Counted from the stretch's first letter, positions 1 to 11,151 are shown. The stretch is DNA of 64,000 nucleotides from Flavobacterium soyae (GCF_021245985.1 NZ_JAJQXA010000006.1:124001-188000); one strand, 5' to 3'. Notes: generated from the letters alone by a model not told the origin. A program made the numbers and translations.

Positions 1-676
1 AGCGCCATCAATCAAAGTAGCCGAAGCCGCAAAAGTAATAGAGAATTCTCAAAGAGATATCAATATCGCATTTGTTAATGAGCTGGCAAAAATATTTAAT
101 TTAATGAATATTGATACTCAGGAAGTTTTAAAGGCAGCTGGGACAAAATGGAATTTTTTACCATTTAAACCAGGTCTTGTAGGAGGTCATTGCATTGGAG
201 TAGATCCTTATTATTTAGCCCAAAGAGCACAGGAATTTGGATATCATCCTGAAATAATTTTAGCCGGACGACGTTTAAATGACAGCATGGGCGAATACGT
301 TGCTTCACAAATTGTAAAACTAATGATAAAAAAAGGTATCACAGTTAACGGAGCAGAACTTTTAATGTTAGGAATCACTTTTAAAGAAAACTGTCCAGAT
401 GTTAGAAACACCAAAATAGTAGATGTAATTAAAGGTTTAACAGAATATGGAATTGTCGTTACTATATTTGATCCTTTAGCTGGGATTGAAGAGGTTAAAA
501 AAGAATATAAATTAGAGACCAAAAAAACTTTACCAACAGAAAAATTTGATGCTATTGTTTTAGGAGTGTCACATAATGAATTTTTAAATTTAAATTTTGC
601 TGAATTGCAAAAAGAGAACAGTTTGCTTTACGATGTAAAAGGAGTTTTAGGTTCGACGGCAGATAATAGGTTATAG
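1..676 (+). CDS. UDP-N-acetylhexosamine dehydrogenase, C-terminal part (WbpO/TviB-like)
   Basis: The 5' end lies outside the window; the frame is open from base 2 and gives about 224 visible residues. The fragment carries the nucleotide-sugar dehydrogenase signature GGHCIGVDPYYL, whose Cys is the catalytic nucleophile, followed by EIILAGRRLND and the C-terminal UDP-binding domain (GITFKENCPDVRNTK). These motifs fit the family that oxidises C6 of UDP-GlcNAc, UDP-GalNAc or UDP-ManNAc to the uronic acid; the wording is closest to TviB/WbpO (UDP-GalNAc to UDP-GalNAcA), but substrate cannot be fixed from a fragment. It is 32 bases upstream of manC and probably in the same transcript. Family is sure; exact substrate is inference. 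Confidence 0.9.
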   Translation, partial: APSIKVAEAAKVIENSQRDINIAFVNELAKIFNLMNIDTQEVLKAAGTKWNFLPFKPGLVGGHCIGVDPYYLAQRAQEFGYHPEIILAGRRLNDSMGEYVASQIVKLMIKKGITVNGAELLMLGITFKENCPDVRNTKIVDVIKGLTEYGIVVTIFDPLAGIEEVKKEYKLETKKTLPTEKFDAIVLGVSHNEFLNLNFAELQKENSLLYDVKGVLGSTADNRL

Positions 677-708
677 AACTTTAAAATTTCTTATTTTTAG
701 AAAGGAAA

Positions 709-1716
709 ATGGAAAAAAAAAACTCGATTATACATGTTATTTTAACTGGAGGAGTAGGGAGTAGATTATGGCCTCTATCTCGTAAAAGTCAACCAAAACA
801 ATATTTGGAAATTTTCGAAAATAAATCATTATTTGAAATGACTGTTGAACGTAATAGTCATTTAGCAGATAAAATAATGGTTGTTGGAAATGTAGATAAT
901 CATCATTTAAGTGGAAAAGTTATGGATAAAACCAAAACTGATTACGTAAATATTGTTGAAGCTACACCAAGAAATACTGCAGCAGCGATTGCATTTGCAG
1001 CGTTTGCATCGAATCCTGACGATATATTGATTGTAACTCCATCGGATCATATTATTGATAAAATGGATGATTATAATAATGCAATCCAACAAGCAGTTAC
1101 TAAAGCTCAAGAAGGTTTTATCGTAACCTTTGGAATTATACCAACTAAGCCTGAAACAGGTTATGGATATATTGAATCAAAAGGCGATAAAGTATTATCT
1201 TTCCGAGAAAAACCAAATGAAACAACAGCAAAAGACTTTATTGCGCGAGGTAATTTTTTATGGAATAGTGGTATGTTTTGTTTCAAAGCAGGGGTACTAT
1301 TAGATGAATTGAAACAGTTTCAGCCAGATGTTTATGAAAAGTCTAAAGCTGTTTGGGAAGCTCATAAGGAGGGGTTTCTTGATTTAAATTTATCATTAGA
1401 GATTCCATCGATTAGTATAGATTACGCTGTTATGGAACGAAGTAAAAAAATCAAGGTTGTACCTGCTTCTTTTGTTTGGTCAGATTTAGGCTCGTTTGAG
1501 TCAGTTTACGAATATTTAGTAACCAAAGGACATCCGATTGATTCTAATGGAAATATGGTTATAGGCTGCGAAAAGCATACTGTATTTTTAGGATTAAAAA
1601 ATACAATTTTTGTACATACTGATACAGCTAATTTAATTTTGCAAAAAGAAAATTCGCAAGACGTAAAAGATGTATATAATGATTTAGAAAAACAAAATTC
1701 AGATTTATTAAATTAA
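709..1716 (+). CDS. manC: Mannose-1-phosphate guanylyltransferase
   Basis: 335 residues. It makes GDP-mannose from GTP and mannose-1-phosphate in the cytosol. The N-terminal pyrophosphorylase signature GGVGSRLWPLSR (residues 14-25) with QPKQYL, then TPRNTAAAIAFAA, TPSDHII, FREKPN, GNFLWNSGMF and VWSDLGSFES are typical of the family. The protein ends after the nucleotidyltransferase domain and short beta-helix, so it is the monofunctional form and lacks the phosphomannose isomerase domain of bifunctional ManC/AlgA. No GDP-mannose 4,6-dehydratase is present here, so the product is either used as GDP-mannose or processed by enzymes encoded elsewhere. ATG start; gene 3 follows within 12 bases. 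Confidence 0.93.
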   Translation: MEKKNSIIHVILTGGVGSRLWPLSRKSQPKQYLEIFENKSLFEMTVERNSHLADKIMVVGNVDNHHLSGKVMDKTKTDYVNIVEATPRNTAAAIAFAAFASNPDDILIVTPSDHIIDKMDDYNNAIQQAVTKAQEGFIVTFGIIPTKPETGYGYIESKGDKVLSFREKPNETTAKDFIARGNFLWNSGMFCFKAGVLLDELKQFQPDVYEKSKAVWEAHKEGFLDLNLSLEIPSISIDYAVMERSKKIKVVPASFVWSDLGSFESVYEYLVTKGHPIDSNGNMVIGCEKHTVFLGLKNTIFVHTDTANLILQKENSQDVKDVYNDLEKQNSDLLN

Positions 1717-1728
1717 TTGAAATTTAAA

Positions 1729-2775
1729 ATGAAAAAAATTCTTATAACTGGCGGTGCTGGTTTCATTGGTTCTCATGTAGTAAGACGTTTTGTAAATAAA
1801 TATCCAGATTATCAGATTTTTAATTTAGATGCCCTGACTTATGCTGGTAATTTGGAAAACATTAAAGATATTGAAAATAAATCAAATTATACTTTTGTAA
1901 AAGGAGATATTGTAGAAGAAAATTTTATAAATGAACTTTTCTCAACACATAATTTTGATGGGGTATTACACTTAGCAGCAGAATCACATGTTGATCGTTC
2001 TATTGAAGACCCTTTGGCTTTTGTAAAAACAAATGTAATTGGTACAATGAATTTGTTGAATGCGGCAAAAAATCAATGGAAAGGGAATTATGAAGGAAAA
2101 AGATTTTACCATATAAGTACAGATGAGGTTTATGGTTCTCTTGGAGCTGATGGTCTTTTTACTGAGACTACGGCTTATGACCCAAATTCTCCTTATTCAG
2201 CTTCGAAAGCAAGCTCAGATCATTTTGTCAGAGCTTATGGTGAAACTTATAATTTGCCTTATGTTTTAACAAATTGCTCCAATAATTATGGTTCTTACCA
2301 TTTTCCTGAAAAATTAATTCCCCTTTTTATAAATAATATTATTAATAATAAACCATTACCAGTATACGGAGATGGAAATTATACACGTGATTGGCTTTTT
2401 GTGGAAGATCATGCTATCGCAATAGATTTAGTTTTTCATGAAGGAAAAAACCACGAGACTTATAATATCGGAGGTTTTAATGAATGGAAAAACATTGATT
2501 TGGTTAAATTATTATGCCAAATTATGGATCAAAAACTCGGCAGAAACGAAGGAACTTCACAAAAGCTAATTACATATGTAAAAGATAGACCTGGGCATGA
2601 TTTGCGTTATGCAATTGATGCTTCAAAAATTAACAGAGAATTAGGTTGGAAACCTTCTGTTACTTTTGAGGAAGGATTAGAAAAAACAATTAATTGGTAT
2701 CTTAACAATGAAAACTGGTTGCAGAATGTAACTTCTGGTTCATATAAAGATTATTATCAAAAACAATATTCTTAA
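1729..2775 (+). CDS. rfbB: dTDP-glucose 4,6-dehydratase
   Basis: Second enzyme of dTDP-L-rhamnose synthesis; converts dTDP-glucose to dTDP-4-keto-6-deoxyglucose with bound NAD+. An in-frame TTG lies at 1717, but the ATG at 1729 puts MKKILITGGAGFIGSH at the extreme N-terminus as in the family, so 1729 is chosen (348 residues, usual length). Visible motifs are the Rossmann GGAGFIGSH, HLAAESHVDRS, the active-site ISTDEVYG and the YSASK catalytic tetrad. It is separated by about 20 kb from rfbC, rfbD and rfbA (23266-25600), so the rhamnose pathway is split within one locus. Its product could also feed the amino-sugar branch at 21683-23237. Confidence 0.93.
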   Translation: MKKILITGGAGFIGSHVVRRFVNKYPDYQIFNLDALTYAGNLENIKDIENKSNYTFVKGDIVEENFINELFSTHNFDGVLHLAAESHVDRSIEDPLAFVKTNVIGTMNLLNAAKNQWKGNYEGKRFYHISTDEVYGSLGADGLFTETTAYDPNSPYSASKASSDHFVRAYGETYNLPYVLTNCSNNYGSYHFPEKLIPLFINNIINNKPLPVYGDGNYTRDWLFVEDHAIAIDLVFHEGKNHETYNIGGFNEWKNIDLVKLLCQIMDQKLGRNEGTSQKLITYVKDRPGHDLRYAIDASKINRELGWKPSVTFEEGLEKTINWYLNNENWLQNVTSGSYKDYYQKQYS

Positions 2776-2819
2776 ATCAAATATATTCTAAGGTGCCAAG
2801 TTGCTTAAATTACAATTAT

Positions 2820-5219
2820 ATGAAAAAGATATTATATGTTCTTACTCTGTTTCTAATTTTATTAATGCCTGTTTGTATAAATGCACAAGACATACTTAGA
2901 TCTAAAGACTTAAGTACAATTAATGTAGATGGTTTATCTCAAGATGATCTGATCAAAATTAGTGAGCAACTGAGAAGTAATGGCATGACTATAGACCAGG
3001 TCGAGTCCATGGCAGTTTCAAAAGGAATGAGCTTGGAAGATTTTAATAAGTTGAAAGTTAGGTTAAATACGTTGGAAAATACTGGTGGTGGTAAGACTAA
3101 GGAAAATAATAATAAAACTGAATTTGGAAGGGGTCAGGAAAAAATAACGAATATCAAAATTAAAGATTCTGTAAATTCTTTAATTTTCGGTTCAGAACTT
3201 TTTGATAATCCAAACTTAAATTTTGAACCAGACTTAAAGTTGGCAACCCCAATGAACTATATTTTAGGACCAGGTGATGAATTGCAAGTAAGTGTTTATG
3301 GAATTCAAGAGTATAGTACTAGTGCTCCAGTAAGTGTCGAAGGAAAAATCTCAATTCAAAATGTGGGACAAATAGCGGTTTCAGGGATGTTAATTGAAGC
3401 AGCAAGTCAAAAAATTAAATCAGCAATTGCAAGGGTTTATAGCACAGTTCAGTCTGGACAATCACAAGTTAGTGTAAGTTTAAGCAGAATACGTACAATT
3501 AAAATAACAATAGTTGGAGGAAAACAACCAGGAAACTATTCTATATCATCTTTAGCCACAGTATATAATGCATTACATTTAGCAGGAGGTCCTGGTAAAA
3601 ATGGAAGTTATAGAAATATTGAATTAATTAGAAATAATAAAGTTTATAAGAATATAGATATTTATCGATTTCTGGTTAAAGGAGATCAGTCTGATAATGT
3701 AAGTTTAAAAGAAAATGATGTTATTAGAATTCCAGCTTACAGTCAGCGAGTAACAATTGAGGGGCAAGTTAAGCGTCCAGGGATTTTTGAAATGAAAAAA
3801 GGAGAAACGTTTTCTGATTTATTAAATTTTGCTTCAGGTTTTAACGAATTTGCGTATACAGCTTCTGTAAATGTAGTTCAGAAAACAGCAAAGGAGTTTA
3901 AGGTTCATGATATAAATGAAAGTAATTTTAATATATATATACCACAGTCAGGGGATGTTTTTAGAGTAACAAAAATTTTAAATAGGTTTGAAAATCGTAT
4001 TAAAATAGAAGGAGCCGTTTTTAGACCTGATTATTATTCCTTTACAGATGGAATGAGAATTTCGGATCTTATTACTAGAGCAGAAGGACTCAAAGAAGAT
4101 GCTTATAGTAAAAGAGCCCGAATAATTCGTTTAAAATCAGATTTAACAACAGAAATCGTAAATATTGATTTAAGTGCTGCATTATCAGGAGATTTAAATG
4201 CAGATATTGAATTAAAAAGAGAAGATATTGTTACAGTTTACTCCATTTTAGATTTTAGAGAAGAATATAAAGTCACCATTGATGGTGAGGTTAAAAAACC
4301 TGGGGTATATGAATATGTGGAGAATATAACCTTAAATGATTTAATTGTCCAAGTGGGTGGACTAACAGGATCTGCATCTAAACGAGTAGAAGTTGCAAGA
4401 ATGGTTAAATCAGATGTTATTAACGATAGTGATCCAAAGCGTATTGAATTACTGCAACTTGAAATTTCATCAGATAATAATGAACAAGCTAAAAACTTCA
4501 TTTTAAAACCTTTCGATGTTGTCAATATTCGACGAATTGCTGTATATGAAAAACCACAAATGGTTACTATTTCTGGTGCGGTAGCATATCCTGGAAAATA
4601 TGTATTGGCTAACAAAAAAGAAAGAGTATATGATATAGTGATGAGAGCCGGAGGATTGACTTCTATTTCTAATATTGAAGGGATGAAAATAAAAAGGCCT
4701 ATTAAACAAGAAGAAATTGAAAAATTAGAAAGTATAGATTTAAATTTATCTAAGAACGATTCTTTAAAAGACAAATTAGCGGAAATAAAATTCTCTACTA
4801 TTCCAATTAACTGGGAAAAAATTGAAAAGAATAAAAATCATTATTCTAATGTCACCTTATTTCCGGGCGATGAAATTGAAGTAGCTGTTTATAACGAAGG
4901 GGTAAAAGTTACAGGGAATGTTTTATTGACATCTGAAATTCCATATAGAAGTGGAAAAGGATTTAAATATTACATAAATGCAGTTGGGGGTATAAACAAT
5001 AAAGGATGGAAGAGAAAAGCTTATATTATATATCCTAATGGCAAAGCTGATGTAACGAAATCATTTTTATTCTTTAGATCATATCCAACTGTTGAGCCTG
5101 ATTCGCAAATAGTTGTTCCGGAAAAGCCTGAGACGAAAAAAATGAGTACAGGAGAATGGGTAAGTATAGGAAGTGTCATTACCAGTTTAGCATTACTAAT
5201 TGTTACAGCTTTTAAATAG
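2820..5219 (+). CDS. Outer-membrane polysaccharide export protein with SLBB repeats (Wza-like)
   Basis: About 799 residues from the ATG at 2820, which begins a clean signal peptide (MKKILYVLTLF... to INAQ); an in-frame GTG at 2793 would add nine residues ahead of it and is not favoured. A poly_export domain (YILGPGDELQVSVYG, around residue 145) is followed by a series of SLBB-type repeats, each a beta segment such as VTIEGQVKRPG, IKIEGAVFRPD, VTIDGEVKKPG, VTISGAVAYPG and VKVTGNVLL. A hydrophobic segment closes the C-terminus. This is much longer than Wza of Escherichia coli and fits the multi-SLBB exporters common in Bacteroidota. No lipobox Cys is seen. It lies 9 bases before the Wzz-like gene, its expected inner-membrane partner. 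Confidence 0.9.
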   Translation: MKKILYVLTLFLILLMPVCINAQDILRSKDLSTINVDGLSQDDLIKISEQLRSNGMTIDQVESMAVSKGMSLEDFNKLKVRLNTLENTGGGKTKENNNKTEFGRGQEKITNIKIKDSVNSLIFGSELFDNPNLNFEPDLKLATPMNYILGPGDELQVSVYGIQEYSTSAPVSVEGKISIQNVGQIAVSGMLIEAASQKIKSAIARVYSTVQSGQSQVSVSLSRIRTIKITIVGGKQPGNYSISSLATVYNALHLAGGPGKNGSYRNIELIRNNKVYKNIDIYRFLVKGDQSDNVSLKENDVIRIPAYSQRVTIEGQVKRPGIFEMKKGETFSDLLNFASGFNEFAYTASVNVVQKTAKEFKVHDINESNFNIYIPQSGDVFRVTKILNRFENRIKIEGAVFRPDYYSFTDGMRISDLITRAEGLKEDAYSKRARIIRLKSDLTTEIVNIDLSAALSGDLNADIELKREDIVTVYSILDFREEYKVTIDGEVKKPGVYEYVENITLNDLIVQVGGLTGSASKRVEVARMVKSDVINDSDPKRIELLQLEISSDNNEQAKNFILKPFDVVNIRRIAVYEKPQMVTISGAVAYPGKYVLANKKERVYDIVMRAGGLTSISNIEGMKIKRPIKQEEIEKLESIDLNLSKNDSLKDKLAEIKFSTIPINWEKIEKNKNHYSNVTLFPGDEIEVAVYNEGVKVTGNVLLTSEIPYRSGKGFKYYINAVGGINNKGWKRKAYIIYPNGKADVTKSFLFFRSYPTVEPDSQIVVPEKPETKKMSTGEWVSIGSVITSLALLIVTAFK

Positions 5220-5228
5220 ATTATAAGA

Positions 5229-6293
5229 ATGGATAAAACAGATATTGAAAATGATGAAATATCGTTAAAAGAATTAATAATAAAAATAAAAGAATGGTTT
5301 TCTTATTTGGTTTTGCAATGGAAAATTATTTTATTAGCAGGGATAGTAGGTTCAACTTTAGGACTTACATATTCCTTTATTAAAAAACCAGTTTATACCG
5401 CAACTTTATCTTTTGCATTAGAAGATGATCAGGGAGGGGGAGGTCTCAGTGGGGCATTAGGATTAGCTGGCTCTTTAGGATTGGATTTAGGCGGAAGCCC
5501 AGGAGGAATTTTTAACGGATCTAATCTGACTGAATTGTTTAAGTCGAGATCAATGGTTGAACAAACGCTTTTAACACCAATAAAGGTAAATGGTAAAGAA
5601 ATTTCTTTGGCTGAAATGTATATTCAGAATAATGAATGGCGTAAGAGTTGGAATGAAGATACTAAGTTAAAAGATATTCATTTTTTGCCAAACAGCCAGC
5701 GTAAAGGATTTACAAGGGTTCATGATAGTATTTTAGGTTCAATTTATCAAAATTTATCTAAAGGAGGACTTGAAGTTGAACAAAAAGATAAGAAAATTTC
5801 TATTATAACAATAGATGTATCTTCAAAAAATGAACTATTTGCTAAAAATTTTTGTGAAGCTTTGGCTCAGCAGGTAGGTAAATTTTATGTTGATACAAAA
5901 AGTAAAAAGGCTCGAATGAATATGGATATACTCGAGCGCCAAACAGATTCTATTAGAGGGGAACTTAATGGAGCTATTACCGGAGTTGCTGTTGCAACTG
6001 ATAATACTTTTAATTTAAATCCTGCCTTAAATGTTCGTAGGACACCATCAGCACGCAGGCAAGTGGATGTACAGGCCAATACTGCAATATTGACTGAGCT
6101 TGTAAAACAAACTGAAATGGCAAAAGTAACTTTGAGAAGAGAGACTCCGCTCATTCAAGTAGTAGATCGACCAATTTTGCCATTAGCTAAAGAGAAGTTC
6201 GGTAAAATAAAAGGGATAATTTTTGGAGGATTTCTGGTTGGTTTTTTAACGATTTTATTTTTAATTTTTAAAAGAATTTTAAAGACACTCTAA
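5229..6293 (+). CDS. Chain-length determinant / polysaccharide co-polymerase (Wzz-like)
   Basis: 354 residues with the two-membrane-span layout of Wzz proteins: TM1 at about 31-51 followed by KKPVYTATLSFALED, a periplasmic middle part, and TM2 near 328-348 (IIFGGFLVGFLTILFLIF). A glycine-rich stretch at about 68-90 sits just after the first beta strand. The protein stops after TM2, so there is no fused tyrosine-kinase domain, and no free kinase or phosphatase is present in the window. Expected role is to set polymer length together with Wzy and to contact the outer-membrane exporter encoded just upstream. Family is sure; which polymer it controls is inferred from position. Confidence 0.88.
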   Translation: MDKTDIENDEISLKELIIKIKEWFSYLVLQWKIILLAGIVGSTLGLTYSFIKKPVYTATLSFALEDDQGGGGLSGALGLAGSLGLDLGGSPGGIFNGSNLTELFKSRSMVEQTLLTPIKVNGKEISLAEMYIQNNEWRKSWNEDTKLKDIHFLPNSQRKGFTRVHDSILGSIYQNLSKGGLEVEQKDKKISIITIDVSSKNELFAKNFCEALAQQVGKFYVDTKSKKARMNMDILERQTDSIRGELNGAITGVAVATDNTFNLNPALNVRRTPSARRQVDVQANTAILTELVKQTEMAKVTLRRETPLIQVVDRPILPLAKEKFGKIKGIIFGGFLVGFLTILFLIFKRILKTL

Positions 6294-6320
6294 ATGTTTT
6301 TATAATTAAGTTTCTCTAAA

Positions 6321-7084
6321 ATGGTAAAAGAAAATGATATTACAATTGGTATTGTAATACAAGCTAGAACTGGTTCAAGCAGGCTTCCGAATAAAATTTT
6401 GATGAATTTTTACGAAGATAAATCGATATTGGATATTTTAATAGAAAATTTAAAATCTAAGTTTTCTAATTATCCAATTATTCTTGCCAGCTCAACTAAT
6501 ACTAATGATAATATTTTGTCTGAATTTGCTGTAAAACATAATGTTGATTTTTATCAAGGCAGTGAAGAAAATGTATTAAGCAGATTTGTTGAGGTAGGAT
6601 CAAATAAGAAACTAACGCATTTACTGCGAATTTGTTCAGATAATCCATTTTTAAATATGGATTCAATTTCTGATTTAATAAAAGAACTTGATGATCCAAA
6701 AATTGATTATATAAGTTATAGTAATCACTTAGGTATTCCTGTTATAAAAACGCATATCGGATTATTTGCAGAAATTGTATCATTAAGGGCTTTATTAAAA
6801 GCTTCAGATCTTCAAAATGAATCAATTTATCAAGAGCATGTAACAAATTTTATATATGCAAATCCACAAATTTTTAATGTTAAATTGCTAAACAGCCCAT
6901 CCGAAGTTTACTCGAGAGAGGATATAAGATTAACATTAGATGATAAAGAAGATTTTGATAATTTAGCTTCTCTTTATAAGAGTACTGATGGTAATCAAGA
7001 TAGTATTAGTTTCTTAATTGATTTTATAGATTCTAATGAAAAGTACAAAGTTAAAATGATTAATAACATACAAAAATATTCAAA

Positions 7085-7088
<4 letters not shown>
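6321..7088 (+). CDS. SpsF-like cytidylyltransferase
   Basis: 255 residues. The N-terminus IVIQARTGSSRLPNKIL (about 10-27) is the nucleotide-binding signature of the cytidylyltransferase/SpsF family related to CMP-sialate and CMP-Kdo synthetases. RICSDNPF and YISYSNHLGIPV follow at positions expected for a nucleotidyltransferase core, and LTLDDKEDF lies near the end. The gene overlaps the NeuB-like gene by 4 bases, and a KdsC-like phosphatase follows, so the three probably act in one pathway in which this enzyme activates an ulosonic acid with CTP. The substrate is not known; it could instead act as an SpsF-type glycosyltransferase-associated protein. Activation role is inference from context. 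Confidence 0.75.
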
Positions 7089-8645
<1,557 letters not shown>

Positions 8646-8677
8646 TAGTGCATTAATATACAAACACCTATAAGTTT

Positions 8678-9727
8678 ATGGTAAGAAAAATACTTTTTAT
8701 TTTAATAGTGATTTTTACAATTTCATGTTCTCCACAAGAAAACGAATCAAATAATAAAGGAATTGCAATAAATTCGCTAGTTCCTTATGATGATAATACT
8801 TCTTATAATTTTACCGATTTAACTTATTTTAAAAACAGATGGTTTTTAATATTTAGGGAATCTGATAGCCATGCGTATGGAAAAAATGGAATAATTAATT
8901 TATATTCTCGATTAGATAACGAAAATTGGAAATTAATTAAGACTTATCAGGTTGATGGAATTGATTTGCGAGATCCAAAATTTGCAATAAATGGTGATCA
9001 GCTTATGTTATATATACATGGATCTAAGTACAATAATGATGAGCTACTAAGTTTCTCGGATTATAGGTCTGTTAATTTTGAAGGGACAAATTTTGGAGAT
9101 TTAGAAAGTGTTACTCTAGATAATATAAAGAAAGTCAATTCAAAAGTTACAGGAAATGAAGCTTGGCCTTGGAGAATCACATGGTACAAAGATAAAGCAT
9201 ATGCATTTGGCTATACTTTTACAGCTGGAAGTTCAGTATTTGATATGTATGAAAGTACTAATGGCACAGCATTTAAAGGAACGAATTTAATAGAAAATAC
9301 ATTTCCTTTTAGAGGCGAGGCTACAATTCGTGTAGATGATAAAGGACAATTTTATGCTATTATTAGAAGCAGGGATTTAATTTTAGGAAAAATCGTTGAG
9401 GATGGAACTAAGAAAAGCTTTAAGATTTTTAGCAAAATACCTGTTCTATCTTTAGGCGGGCCTAATTTTATCTTTTATAAAAATAAGATGCTTATTTCAG
9501 GCCGAGATTCAGAAGTTATGAAAGTTGTTCTTTATAGTTACGATTTAGATTCTGATACATATCAAAGATTGTATGAGTTTCCTAGTGGTGGTGATTGTGG
9601 TTATGCTGGAATGGTTATCAAAGACAATGAATTATGGATGAGTTATTATTCTTCACACGAAAGATATAAGTCTAAACATTCTAATGTATATGTTCAGAGT
9701 ATTAAATTAAGTTCTCTTGGTTTATAA
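8678..9727 (+). CDS. Predicted lipoprotein with sialidase-like beta-propeller
   Basis: 349 residues. The signal peptide ends in a lipobox (FTISC, Cys17), so the protein is probably lipid-anchored in the periplasm or on the surface. After it come repeated beta-rich segments. Motifs resembling sialidase/BNR-type propellers are WFLIFRESDSH (Arg near the start), IDLRDPKF, PFRGEATIRVDD, GGPNFIFYKNKMLISGR and a late WMSYYSSHE. These give plausible Arg, Glu and Tyr active-site residues, but no clean Asp-box series is seen and I cannot align it. It lies 32 bases after the KdsC-like gene, in the same orientation, suggesting a role in trimming or modifying the ulosonic-acid polymer. It could be a non-catalytic glycan-binding propeller. 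Confidence 0.6.
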   Translation: MVRKILFILIVIFTISCSPQENESNNKGIAINSLVPYDDNTSYNFTDLTYFKNRWFLIFRESDSHAYGKNGIINLYSRLDNENWKLIKTYQVDGIDLRDPKFAINGDQLMLYIHGSKYNNDELLSFSDYRSVNFEGTNFGDLESVTLDNIKKVNSKVTGNEAWPWRITWYKDKAYAFGYTFTAGSSVFDMYESTNGTAFKGTNLIENTFPFRGEATIRVDDKGQFYAIIRSRDLILGKIVEDGTKKSFKIFSKIPVLSLGGPNFIFYKNKMLISGRDSEVMKVVLYSYDLDSDTYQRLYEFPSGGDCGYAGMVIKDNELWMSYYSSHERYKSKHSNVYVQSIKLSSLGL

Positions 9728-9780
9728 TTGAAGGTTTTAACATGATAAATATTTTATAAATATATTTTAGAGTATAAATA

Positions 9781-11151
9781 ATGCTGAAAGAAGAGCCAGA
9801 AAATGGGTTCAACCAAAATGTTTTTTTTGATTTTGAAGAAAAACATGATTTGTTTAATAAACATTCAGGTAATTTTTTTTATTGGGATTTAATCCGTTTT
9901 GAACTATTTTATCATTTATTGTGGAGTCGTAATTCAAATGTAAAAAGCGAGAAATCAACTGTGTCCAAAAGACAAATTTTAAACGAACTTAAATCTTTTT
10001 TAAATTTCTTTTTATTTAAAAAAGCTGACTTTTTGTTTTTTACTGCTTCACGAAATAAGATCAGTAACGATAAGATTTTTGATCAGAATTTAGCCGATAC
10101 TTTAGATGTAATTCAAGGAAGCTATTATGTTTTTGAAAGTTTTGAACGAGATAAAACAAAATGGTATTATAAGAATACTTTGTTTAATCCGATTGCAATT
10201 TTCAGAAGAATAATAAAAGTTTTCTATAAGCACAAACAAGATTATTCTGAATTGATTTCTTTAATTAATAATGAGTTCCCTAGTTCAACTTTTAAAAATG
10301 AAGATATCAAAAGGATAATTTTAGATTTTAAAATAGATTATTTTTATTACTCTTTACTTTTTAAAATTAAAAAACCAAAAGCTGTTTTTATTACTCAAAA
10401 TGGTATTCAAAAAGGGCTTTTTACTGCAGGGAAAAGATATAATATTCCTGTTGTTGAAGTTCAGCACGGAATTATAGATGATGCTCATTTAGCATATAAT
10501 TACAGTAAAAAGATTGATTATAAAGAGAATCAAATCTATTTGCCGACTTATTTTTTTTCATTTTCTGAGTTTTGGACTAAAGGCTTAAATTTTCCTGTGA
10601 AAGAAATTATTTCAATGGGGAACTCTTATTTTTATAATACTCAAGTGAATAATGAAAAAGAAGAAAAAGATAAAAATGGACTACTTGTAGCTAGTTCAGA
10701 TGTCTTTGGTGAAAATTTAAAAGATGTAATTATCGATTTTGCAGGAAGTAATAAAACTACTCCAGTATATTTTAAATTACACCCTAATCAATTCTTTGAA
10801 AAAGAATATTACATAGATCAATTTTCAAATTTTGAGAACGTAAAAGTTTATACAAATGAAAATAGTATTTATGAATTGTTAGCAATTTCAAAGGCAATAT
10901 TGGTTATACAATCTACAGCTTTATATGAAGCTTATCATTTAAAAAAGAAAGCATTCATATATAAAAAACAAACATATAAAAGACATCAGCACGTTTTTAA
11001 TCTGCCTAATATATACCTTATAAATAATGCTTACGAGATTACAGAAACATACGACAATAAGTTTATCCTTGATGATGTGGGTCAAAATTTATTTTTTAAA
11101 AATTTTGATTTTTTTAAATTCAATCAATTTATAAACAATTTAAATCTGTAA
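9781..11151 (+). CDS. Putative GT-B-type glycosyltransferase, unassigned family
   Basis: 456 residues, no signal peptide or membrane span. I do not recognise a named family. The second half looks like a GT-B nucleotide-sugar-binding domain: PVVEVQHGII, a segment ISMGNSYFYN, a strand YFKLHPNQF, and the late AILVIQSTALYEAYHL which resembles the E/S-T-containing donor loop of capsule and teichoic-acid type transferases. The HPNQ and QSTA elements recall KpsC/LipB-like and polysialyltransferase-like proteins. Being directly downstream of the SpsF/NeuB/KdsC module and the sialidase-like lipoprotein, it is a candidate transferase for that module's CMP-sugar. Three T8 runs lie in its sequence (9821, 9873, 10551). 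Confidence 0.6.
   Translation: MLKEEPENGFNQNVFFDFEEKHDLFNKHSGNFFYWDLIRFELFYHLLWSRNSNVKSEKSTVSKRQILNELKSFLNFFLFKKADFLFFTASRNKISNDKIFDQNLADTLDVIQGSYYVFESFERDKTKWYYKNTLFNPIAIFRRIIKVFYKHKQDYSELISLINNEFPSSTFKNEDIKRIILDFKIDYFYYSLLFKIKKPKAVFITQNGIQKGLFTAGKRYNIPVVEVQHGIIDDAHLAYNYSKKIDYKENQIYLPTYFFSFSEFWTKGLNFPVKEIISMGNSYFYNTQVNNEKEEKDKNGLLVASSDVFGENLKDVIIDFAGSNKTTPVYFKLHPNQFFEKEYYIDQFSNFENVKVYTNENSIYELLAISKAILVIQSTALYEAYHLKKKAFIYKKQTYKRHQHVFNLPNIYLINNAYEITETYDNKFILDDVGQNLFFKNFDFFKFNQFINNLNL

Noticed and set aside
4238..4774. Long open frame (178 codons) on the minus strand inside the SLBB exporter gene
   Set aside because: It lies wholly within a well-supported gene with clear repeats; its translation shows no domain pattern.
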